Shown: positions 1 through 5,424 of the stretch, piece after piece
Layout of the letters: every line of letters begins with the position of its first letter
How positions within the stretch are numbered: the stretch's first letter is position 1
NCBI GenBank assembly: GCA_949902685.1
Contig: CATLDS010000042.1
Location: 1-5,852 of the forward strand
Reading direction: 5' to 3'
DNA: 5,852 nt
Origin: an uncultured Christensenellaceae bacterium
Lineage (GTDB): Bacteria; Bacillota; Clostridia; Christensenellales; UBA1242
The notes under the pieces: generated by a model
Databases searched by the model: none
What the model saw: only the letters and a program-made list of their open reading frames with translations
What the model was told of the DNA's origin: nothing
Made by a program: the position numbers and the translations under genes

Positions 1-923
1 TTCACAATACAGACGTAATGCAGAGTGTTGCAAACATTATATCGACAGTAGACTGCCTTAATTCATTAGCCAATGTTGCTGTTAGCAATAATTACGTTAA
101 ACCAAACATAGTAGATAGTAGAGAGATTAATATTGTAGCGGGTAGACATCCAACTGTAGAAAAAATGCTAAAATCTAATGATTTCATTCCTAATGACTGT
201 AAATTAAACGACTCTGATCAGCGCACTATGATATTGACAGGGCCTAATATGGCAGGTAAATCCACTTACATGCGTCAAGTAGCCTTAATCACTTATATGG
301 CTCATATTGGTTCTTTCGTGCCAGCCGATAGTGCGGATATATGTATAGTAGATAGAATTTTTACCCGTATTGGTGCTAGTGATGATTTGGCAGTAGGACA
401 ATCTACATTCATGGTTGAGATGATAGAAGTTGCTAATATTCTCAATTTTGCTACTAATAATAGTTTGATTATTCTAGATGAAGTGGGTAGAGGAACATCT
501 ACATTTGATGGATTATCTATCGCTTGGTCTGTAGTTGAATATCTATCTAAAAAATTGAATGCAAAAACTCTATTTGCTACTCATTATCACGAATTGATGC
601 AGTTAGAAGGTAAATATGATGGAGTAAAAAACTTCTGTATCTCAATTAAGGAGATTGGTGGTAAGTTGGTTTTCCTACGTAAGATAATGCGTGGTAGTGC
701 AACTAGAAGTTATGGTATTGAAGTAGCAAGTTTAGCAGGTTTACCAAAAGAAATCATCAACAGATCTAAAGAATTGATACACGAATTTGAGGCAGAGAAA
801 ATGTCTAATTCCGCCTCTGTAGAGGTTGAATTAACTGACATATTAAAAAATATAGACATTAATAACCTTTCGCCTTTAGTCGCATTTGATACTCTTACTA
901 GATTAATAGATATGGTTAAATAA
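1..923 (+). CDS. mutS: DNA mismatch repair protein MutS, C-terminal part (5' end outside window)
   Basis: MutS binds mismatches and small loops in DNA and, as an ABC-type ATPase clamp, recruits MutL. The frame is open from the left edge (first full codon at position 3) with no start, so about 307 C-terminal residues are visible of a protein normally near 850-900. The Met at 18 is internal, because the preceding codons continue the lever/core domain. Numbering from that Met, the ATPase domain shows Walker [10 protein letters not shown] (75-83), the [20 protein letters not shown] signature (112-131), Walker B ILDE with GRGTSTFDG (152-165), and the H-loop FATHYHEL (186-193). The helix-turn-helix dimer region [18 protein letters not shown] (226-243) follows. 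There is no Smr domain, so this is MutS1 rather than MutS2, and mutL lies 14 nt downstream. The tail after the dimer region is short, and I see no QLSLF-like clamp-binding motif in it. Identification is certain; only the missing N-terminal mismatch-binding domain cannot be checked. Confidence 0.97.
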   Translation, partial: HNTDVMQSVANIISTVDCLNSLANVAVSNNYVKPNIVDSREINIVAGRHPTVEKMLKSNDFIPNDCKLNDSDQRTMILTGPNMAGKSTYMRQVALITYMAHIGSFVPADSADICIVDRIFTRIGASDDLAVGQSTFMVEMIEVANILNFATNNSLIILDEVGRGTSTFDGLSIAWSVVEYLSKKLNAKTLFATHYHELMQLEGKYDGVKNFCISIKEIGGKLVFLRKIMRGSATRSYGIEVASLAGLPKEIINRSKELIHEFEAEKMSNSASVEVELTDILKNIDINNLSPLVAFDTLTRLIDMVK

Positions 924-928
924 ATTTT

Positions 929-933
929 AGGAG
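929..933 (+). promoter_or_regulatory. Shine-Dalgarno of mutL
   Basis: AGGAG lies between the mutS stop (921-923) and the ATG at 938, with four bases between the motif and the start codon. It fixes the mutL start, which also agrees with the conserved MutL N-terminus. Confidence 0.85.
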
Positions 934-937
934 AATT

Positions 938-2776
938 ATGGCAATCAATATTTTGGATAGCATAATTATCAATCGAATCTCTGCTGGAGAAGTAGTAGAG
1001 AGTCCTTTTTCGATTGTTAAAGAACTTTTGGACAATTCATTAGATGCAGGTGCTACTAAAATACATATCGAAATCAAAAATGGCGGTATTGATTATATAC
1101 AAGTGAAAGACAACGGTAAAGGAATAGATAGAGATGATATTATCAAAGCATTCTTGCCTCATGCGACTAGTAAAATCAAAAATATAGAAGATTTGGAAGA
1201 AATTGCCACATTGGGTTTTAGAGGAGAAGCATTAGCCAGTATATCAAATGTCAGTCAAACACGAATGAATACCAGAACCATCAATAATGATTGTGCTTTT
1301 TCAATAGATGTCAACGGTGGCGTATTCGGCGAAATTGAACCGTCATCAGCTGATTTTGGTACAAAAATTGAAGTAAACAACCTGTTTTTCAATACTCCAG
1401 CTAGAAGAAAATTCTTAAAGAAACCCAAACAAGAAGAGGCTCAAATTACTAACATTATATCTAGATATATCTTAGCACATCCTGACATAAGTTTTAAATA
1501 TATAGTCGATGATAAAACAATTTATCAAACATCTGGTAATACATTAAAAGACGCTATATATTGTGTATATGGTGCAGAATTTACCCTTAATCTACTTCCA
1601 ATAGAAAAACAACTTGGAAATATTCACCTTCATGGATATGCTTCTAAAGTAGGATTTAGTAAGCCAAATACCACCTATCAAACACTTATGGTTAATGGTA
1701 GATATGTAATTGATGAAATTGTATCTAAAGCCTCATATATGGCATATGAGGAATATTTAATGACACGTCAATTTCCTGTTTATATTCTTAATTTAGATAT
1801 GCCTAATATCGATGTAGATGTCAATGTTCATCCTAGCAAATTAAATGTAAAATTCGCTAATCCTAACAAAATTTATGACTTGGTTTTTTCGGCTATTAGA
1901 TCTGCAATATACGAACAATTAAACCCAATAGAAGTGAAAGAGACAATACTACCTAACGAACCAAAGGAGACTCTAATCAAAACGAATATCAATTCATTGA
2001 AAGAGATAGAATTAGAGCCTAATACAAAATCTATATTTGATAGCAAAGTGGAACTAAGACAAGAGACATTTTCTCCTGTAACAATCTTTGACTTAAAACA
2101 TGAAGAAGTTAAAGATAATCCAAACAAAAAAATTGAAACTAATAATATAACCTCTGTTAAAATTCAAGAAGATACTAATGATTATAGAAATGTTGAAGAT
2201 TTTACAGATTACAAAATTGTAGGGCAATTATTTAACGAATTTTTAATTCTAGAGCGTGGAGAACAAATGCTCTTAGTAGATTTTCATGCGGGTCACGAAC
2301 GTTTAAATTATGATAAATTTGCACAGATGGTGGAGGCACGTAACATCGTAGTTCAAGATTTATTAGTGCCTTATGTACAATCAATGACTGTACAAGAAGT
2401 TCAATTCATTATAGAACTGAAAGACAAATTATTCGACTTAGGTTTTGATATAGCAGAATTTGGTGACAATAAGATAGTAATCAATTCTGTACCTATGCAA
2501 TTAAAGGACATAAATTTAAAAAACTTTGTTGATGATTTATTGCACGACATGAAAAATTTTAAACCAACTATGAATAATGAAATCAAGCATTATCTAATGC
2601 AGAAGGCTTGCAAGAGTAGTGTTAAATCAGGTATGACTTTGACAGAGTTGGAAATCAAGGAACTATTAAAAAATCTTGATAAAAATAATAATGTTTTACT
2701 ATGTCCTCACGGCAGACCGGTCGTATCTGTCATATCACGCGCCCAAATTGAAAAATGGTTTAAACGAATAGTATGA
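938..2776 (+). CDS. mutL: DNA mismatch repair protein MutL (GHKL ATPase, probable endonuclease type)
   Basis: MutL couples mismatch recognition by MutS to strand nicking and excision. The 612 residues match the usual family length. The GHKL ATPase domain shows the catalytic Glu in VKEL (E29) and N33 in DNSLDAGAT, DNGKGI (58-63), HATSKI (75-80), GFRGEAL (93-99), NTPARRKFL (152-160) and NVHPSK (296-301). A low-complexity, charged linker runs from about 330 to 420. The C-terminal dimerisation/nuclease domain begins near YKIVGQLF (425-432) and carries DFHAGHERLNYD (448-459), corresponding to DQHA(x)2E(x)4E, then ACKSSVKSG (557-565) and CPHGRP (589-594). QDLLVP (473-478) resembles the beta-clamp-binding motif QEMIVP of Bacillus MutL. 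Two motif positions differ from consensus: Gln is replaced by Phe449, and the last Glu by Asp459. The metal-site Asp, His and Glu are kept, so nicking activity is inferred rather than certain. The start is supported by AGGAG and by the standard N-terminus. The gene is followed by miaA in ATGA overlap. Confidence 0.98.
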   Translation: MAINILDSIIINRISAGEVVESPFSIVKELLDNSLDAGATKIHIEIKNGGIDYIQVKDNGKGIDRDDIIKAFLPHATSKIKNIEDLEEIATLGFRGEALASISNVSQTRMNTRTINNDCAFSIDVNGGVFGEIEPSSADFGTKIEVNNLFFNTPARRKFLKKPKQEEAQITNIISRYILAHPDISFKYIVDDKTIYQTSGNTLKDAIYCVYGAEFTLNLLPIEKQLGNIHLHGYASKVGFSKPNTTYQTLMVNGRYVIDEIVSKASYMAYEEYLMTRQFPVYILNLDMPNIDVDVNVHPSKLNVKFANPNKIYDLVFSAIRSAIYEQLNPIEVKETILPNEPKETLIKTNINSLKEIELEPNTKSIFDSKVELRQETFSPVTIFDLKHEEVKDNPNKKIETNNITSVKIQEDTNDYRNVEDFTDYKIVGQLFNEFLILERGEQMLLVDFHAGHERLNYDKFAQMVEARNIVVQDLLVPYVQSMTVQEVQFIIELKDKLFDLGFDIAEFGDNKIVINSVPMQLKDINLKNFVDDLLHDMKNFKPTMNNEIKHYLMQKACKSSVKSGMTLTELEIKELLKNLDKNNNVLLCPHGRPVVSVISRAQIEKWFKRIV

Positions 2777-3666
2777 ATAAGATAGTAATTATTACAGGAC
2801 TTACTGCGAGCGGTAAGAGTGGGTTAGCACTTAAATTAGCAAAAAAATATAATGGTGAAATAATCTCTGCTGATAGTGTACAAATTTATAGAGGGCTTGA
2901 TATTGGTAGTGCAAAAGAAAGCATAGTTAATAGAAATCAAATTAAACATCACCTCATAGATATCAAGTCGTTTGATGAGACTTACAATGTAGGTGAATTT
3001 ATAACTGATTGTAAAAGAGCAATTGATGAAATAATAGTTAAGAAAAAATTACCTATAATAGTAGGTGGAACAGGGTTATATGTCAAGGCTTTAATCGAAG
3101 GATATTCGCTTGGAGGTACAATTAAAAATTCCAAGTTTAGAGATGAATATACCAATCTCGCTCTAGAGAAGGGTAATGAATATGTATGGAATATATTGAA
3201 TGAAAAGAATAGCGAACGAGCGAAATCTGTCCATTACAACAATCTAAAGCGCGTTATTAGATATTTAGAGATAGAGCAGTTTGGTAATGACACTGACGCG
3301 AAAGAGAGTGTTTTAGACGAATTTGACGTCATCAGTGTAGGTATTATAGAGGATAGGGAGAAAATTTATTCACGCATTGATACCAGAGTAGACGAAATGA
3401 TTAGTTCAGGACTTGAAGAAGAGGTTAAAACTTTGATTTTCAATGGAGCAAATCGCGATAATCAATCAATGAATTCTATAGGCTACAAAGAATGGTTTGA
3501 TTATTTTGATGGTCTAAAGTCGTATGAAGAAACTATTTCACTCATTAAACAACATTCACGCAACTACTGTAAAAGACAATTAACTTTTTTAAAAACTATT
3601 AGGAATTTGCAACTACTCACACTAAAAGAGGCCGAAGTAACGATAGAAAATTTTTTAAAAAGCTAG
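2773..3666 (+). CDS. miaA: tRNA dimethylallyltransferase MiaA
   Basis: MiaA transfers the dimethylallyl group of DMAPP to N6 of A37 in tRNAs reading UNN codons, the first step toward ms2i6A, which stabilises codon-anticodon pairing. The 297 residues are a full-length family member. Visible motifs are the P-loop GLTASGKS (9-16), ISADSVQIYRGLDIGSAK (31-48) with the probable catalytic Asp34, HHLID (59-63), VGGTGLYVKALIEG (97-110), the NNLKRVIRYLEI block (156-167), SIGYKE (235-240), and the C-terminal SRNYCKRQLTF (262-272). The start codon ATG overlaps the mutL stop as ATGA. No purine-rich Shine-Dalgarno is seen just upstream (the sequence reads aaacgaatagt), so initiation probably depends on ribosomes finishing mutL. 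The start is supported by the distance to the P-loop. The P-loop has Leu10 where Pro is usual, a mild variation. The next gene begins 9 nt later, and the usual Bacilli neighbour hfq is not present. Confidence 0.98.
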   Translation: MNKIVIITGLTASGKSGLALKLAKKYNGEIISADSVQIYRGLDIGSAKESIVNRNQIKHHLIDIKSFDETYNVGEFITDCKRAIDEIIVKKKLPIIVGGTGLYVKALIEGYSLGGTIKNSKFRDEYTNLALEKGNEYVWNILNEKNSERAKSVHYNNLKRVIRYLEIEQFGNDTDAKESVLDEFDVISVGIIEDREKIYSRIDTRVDEMISSGLEEEVKTLIFNGANRDNQSMNSIGYKEWFDYFDGLKSYEETISLIKQHSRNYCKRQLTFLKTIRNLQLLTLKEAEVTIENFLKS

Positions 3667-3669
3667 GAG
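3665..3669 (+). promoter_or_regulatory. Shine-Dalgarno of the ynbB-like gene, overlapping the miaA stop
   Basis: AGGAG starts inside the miaA stop codon (TAG at 3664-3666) and is six bases from the ATG at 3676. The arrangement supports this start and suggests that ribosomes ending miaA translation deliver efficient re-initiation here. Confidence 0.85.
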
Positions 3670-3675
3670 AATATA

Positions 3676-4920
3676 ATGATTAAATTGAACGAAAGAGCAA
3701 TTGAATTAGTAAATAAAGCAGAGAAACAATGCAAGACAGATTTTGATAATATAACTTCGGTTGAATTTAAAAATCAATTAAAAGTATTGAATGCTTTTAA
3801 TGATGCTCATATTCAATCTAGACATTTTATCGGCAGTAGCGGATATGGACATAACGACATAGGAAAAGAAAAATTATGTGAACTTTTCGCTACAATATTC
3901 CATACTGAAGATGCTTTAGTTAGTCCACTGATCAGTTGCGGTACTGAAGCTATTAGCCAAACTCTCTTAGGTATCCTACGACCTAAAGATAATATGTTGT
4001 GCATCTCTGGCACTCCATATGACACCTTAAACCAATTAATACATGGAGTGAAGGGTAGAGATGTAGGTTCACTTAAAGACTATAATATTGGTTACAGTGA
4101 GGTAGAATTAATTAATGGTGAGTTTGATTTATTAACCATAAAAACACAAGTCAATAAATTAAAACCTAAACTAATCTACATCCAGCGTTCACGTGGCTAC
4201 TCATTACGCAATGCATTAACAATATCTCAAATCGAACGTGTGATAAAAGATATTCGTTCATATAATAAAACCAGTTTCATTGTAGTAGACAACTGCTATG
4301 GAGAATTCACAGAAGAGAGAGAGCCGACAGATGTGGGTGCAGATTTAGTTATTGGCTCGCTTTTGAAAAATATGGGCGGGGGCATAGCGCCTACAGGTGG
4401 TTATATAGCTGGTAAACATGAATTAATAGAACTCATATCATATAAAATGACCAGTCCGGCATTGGGAGTTGATACTGGTTCATATGAGTTAGGGTATAAA
4501 GCATTTTTTGAAGGATTATTTGTTTCGCCTCATGTAGTAGCAGAAGCCAAAAAACTTGTTGCACTTACAAGAACAGCACTTCCAAAATTAGACTATGAAA
4601 CTGTACCTAGTATAGAACAACCAATTAGTGACATAGTCACTTGTATCAAATTTAATGATAAAGATAAACTTGTAAAATTCACGCGGGCTATTCAATCATC
4701 AAGCGCAATAGATAGTGATTCGACTCTTGAGGCAGGGGAGATGGATGGTTACGAAGATTTGATTATAATGGCAAGTGGTAGTTTCAATCAAGGCAGTAGT
4801 ATAGAACTTAGTTGTGATGGTCCAATGCGCGAACCATATGCTGGATTCCTACAGGGATGTTTAACATATCAGCATGGAAAGATTGGATTAATAAATGCTA
4901 TAGGTAGTCTATTAGAATAA
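3676..4920 (+). CDS. ynbB: methionine gamma-lyase family PLP-dependent protein (YnbB / 'aluminium resistance protein' family)
   Basis: This is a fold-type I PLP enzyme related to cystathionine and methionine gamma-lyases. The physiological substrate of the YnbB family is not established, and the 'aluminium resistance' label is historical. The 414 residues are a usual length. Family blocks in order are FIGSSGYGHNDIG (51-63), SCGTEAISQTLLGILRP (87-103), SGTPYDTL (111-118), QRSRGYS (170-176), VVDNCYGEF with the cofactor-contacting Asp205 (203-211), and GSLLKNMGGGIAPTGGYI (227-244), in which Lys231 is the expected Schiff-base lysine. These are followed by FEGLFVSPHVV (278-288), MASGSFNQGSSIELS (365-379), and DGPMREPY (381-388). 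All catalytic features appear intact. It is the last gene of the operon, directly followed by a terminator. In Bacillus-like genomes ynbB lies close to miaA-hfq-hflX and glnRA, so its presence after miaA is conserved synteny with intervening genes missing. The family assignment is firm; the reaction is unknown. Confidence 0.93.
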   Translation: MIKLNERAIELVNKAEKQCKTDFDNITSVEFKNQLKVLNAFNDAHIQSRHFIGSSGYGHNDIGKEKLCELFATIFHTEDALVSPLISCGTEAISQTLLGILRPKDNMLCISGTPYDTLNQLIHGVKGRDVGSLKDYNIGYSEVELINGEFDLLTIKTQVNKLKPKLIYIQRSRGYSLRNALTISQIERVIKDIRSYNKTSFIVVDNCYGEFTEEREPTDVGADLVIGSLLKNMGGGIAPTGGYIAGKHELIELISYKMTSPALGVDTGSYELGYKAFFEGLFVSPHVVAEAKKLVALTRTALPKLDYETVPSIEQPISDIVTCIKFNDKDKLVKFTRAIQSSSAIDSDSTLEAGEMDGYEDLIIMASGSFNQGSSIELSCDGPMREPYAGFLQGCLTYQHGKIGLINAIGSLLE

Positions 4921-4925
4921 AAATG

Positions 4926-4949
4926 ACGTACTACAATGTACGTTTTTTT
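4926..4949 (+). terminator. rho-independent terminator of the mutS-mutL-miaA-ynbB operon
   Basis: ACGTAC (4926-4931) pairs perfectly with GTACGT (4938-4943) across the six-base loop TACAAT. The last T of the stem begins an uninterrupted run of seven Ts (4943-4949). It starts six bases after the ynbB stop codon. The stem is short, but position and U-tract fit an intrinsic terminator for the plus-strand operon. Confidence 0.8.
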
Positions 4950-4998
4950 ATTTCTATGTCTGTGGATTGAGATAGGGCAGAGTGGAAAGTTACATTCA

Positions 4999-5034
4999 TA
5001 TCTTTGCGTAAAACAACACTTTTACGCAAAGATA
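4999..5034. repeat. perfect 15-bp inverted repeat (hairpin), copies 1 and 2 of TATCTTTGCGTAAAA
   Basis: TATCTTTGCGTAAAA (4999-5013) and its exact reverse complement TTTTACGCAAAGATA (5020-5034) are separated by six bases, CAACAC. No T-run follows on either strand, so this is not an ordinary intrinsic terminator. A 15-bp perfect palindrome in a convergent intergenic region could be a double operator, an iteron pair, or two abutting ends of small mobile elements. A third copy of the same word lies at 5353-5367. Confidence 0.9.
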
Positions 5035-5056
5035 ATTAAAATAATGGTTAAAAACC

Positions 5057-5082
5057 TGTGGAAATGTCGTGTTTTGTCCACA
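5057..5082. promoter_or_regulatory. pair of imperfect DnaA boxes in inverted orientation
   Basis: TTGTCCACA (5074-5082, plus strand) differs at one position from TTATCCACA. Facing it on the minus strand, 5057-5065 reads ATTTCCACA, with two differences. CTGTGGA (5056-5062) and TCCACAG (5077-5083) also form a perfect 7-bp inverted repeat. A further weak minus-strand match, CAATCCACA, lies at 4961-4969. Binding by DnaA is inferred from the consensus only. Confidence 0.4.
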
Positions 5083-5101
5083 GATAACAAATAATACTAT
5101 T

Positions 5102-5110
5102 TGATATACT
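5102..5110 (+). promoter_or_regulatory. possible extended -10 promoter reading rightward
   Basis: TGATATACT fits the TGN-TATAAT extended -10 pattern with one mismatch. No good -35 hexamer is found at 16-18 bases upstream. If active, it would start a transcript near 5117 that could end at the hairpin at 5388-5412, giving a noncoding RNA of roughly 290 nt. This is weak evidence in AT-rich DNA. Confidence 0.2.
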
Positions 5111-5135
5111 ATGGTTCGACAATCTTTTCATTTTT

Positions 5136-5144
5136 TTATACACA
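5136..5144 (+). promoter_or_regulatory. perfect-consensus DnaA box TTATACACA
   Basis: The nine bases match TTATNCACA exactly. It lies 54 bases after the TTGTCCACA box and is followed by about 200 bases of very AT-rich DNA. A single consensus box can occur by chance in AT-rich sequence; the nearby partial boxes raise the likelihood that it is a functional DnaA-binding site. Confidence 0.45.
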
Positions 5145-5352
5145 TAAAGTAATAACGCAGATTTGGACTATATATCATCATAAAAATATCAATCTAGATA
5201 ACCAATCCTTCATCTAAAATCTAGTCAATTCGTCTAATCGCAATTTAGCAATACTATCTAATGTATATTATCACCTAGATTTATCAATGATAGTTAAATA
5301 TGTCATTTTAAATAGAATTATCAAAAATTTTGAAGTAATTAATGCTGTTCAA

Positions 5353-5367
5353 TATCTTTGCGTAAAA
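5353..5367 (+). repeat. third copy of the 15-bp repeat TATCTTTGCGTAAAA
   Basis: It is identical to the copy at 4999-5013 and in the same orientation, 354 bp away, and inverted relative to 5020-5034. Flanks shared with the first copy include TTCA just upstream and AACAC just downstream, each with one or two inserted bases. Confidence 0.9.
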
Positions 5368-5380
5368 AACACAAACATGA

Positions 5381-5412
5381 AAATAAAAAATCTGTGATAA
5401 TTTCACAGATTT
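5381..5412 (-). terminator. rho-independent terminator of the minus-strand gene
   Basis: AAATCTGTGA (5388-5397) and TCACAGATTT (5403-5412) pair over ten bases with the five-base loop TAATT. Read on the minus strand, the stem is followed by a T-rich tract (complement of the A-rich 5381-5390). It begins 12 bases after the stop codon of the leftward gene, as expected for its terminator. It may also act on rightward transcripts, although the T-tract on that side is poorer. Confidence 0.8.
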
Positions 5413-5424
5413 CAAAATTTGATT

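Larger units (their letters stand above)
5020..5367. mobile_element. candidate MITE-like element with 15-bp terminal inverted repeats and AACAC flanks
   Basis: The segment begins with TTTTACGCAAAGATA (5020-5034) and ends with the exact complement TATCTTTGCGTAAAA (5353-5367). AACAC lies immediately outside both ends (5015-5019 and 5368-5372), as expected for a 5-bp target-site duplication. The 348-bp interior encodes no transposase or other recognisable protein, so it would be non-autonomous and mobilised in trans. The similarity of the ends stops exactly after 15 bp on both sides. A caution is that the copy at 4999 is also followed by nearly the same bases (C then AACAC), so the matching flanks could belong to an extended direct repeat rather than to a duplication. 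I do not recognise the ends as those of a named insertion-sequence family. Confidence 0.45.
4950..5424. other. convergent AT-rich intergenic region with repeats and DnaA boxes, no credible gene
   Basis: This stretch of about 475 bases separates two transcription units that point toward each other. I see no open frame with a Shine-Dalgarno; the longest tempting one, from ATG 5044, has only 16 codons. Instead it contains three copies of a 15-bp repeat, a 348-bp segment bounded by inverted repeats, one perfect and several imperfect DnaA boxes, a possible extended -10 promoter, a cluster of ATCTA words (5192-5260), and a terminator for the minus-strand gene at its right end. Because it lies downstream of both neighbours, it is unlikely to be the promoter region of either. 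Confidence 0.7.

Noticed and set aside
1873..2127. 84-codon minus-strand frame inside mutL
   Set aside because: It is antisense to the MutL linker-coding region, has no recognisable motif, and lies within a certain gene.
2401..2586. 61-codon minus-strand frame inside mutL
   Set aside because: It is a shadow of the MutL C-terminal domain with hydrophobic, motif-free translation.
3813..4025. 70-codon minus-strand frame inside the ynbB-like gene
   Set aside because: It is antisense to the conserved GYGHNDIG and GTPYDTL blocks and has no support of its own.
4999..5034. Hairpin considered as a second intrinsic terminator
   Set aside because: No T-run follows the stem on either strand, and a proper terminator already lies at 4926-4949.
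5044..5094. Small plus-strand frame of 16 codons starting MVKNLWKC
   Set aside because: It has no Shine-Dalgarno, is too short, and overlaps the DnaA-box pair; chance is the simplest explanation.
5321..5333. Palindrome TCAAAA-a-TTTTGA
   Set aside because: It is a short A/T palindrome in AT-rich DNA with a similar one near 5412; expected by chance.
4950..5424. Region considered as the main chromosomal oriC
   Set aside because: There is no dnaA or dnaN, only one perfect box, and both flanking transcription units point into the region, opposite to the usual arrangement around an origin.
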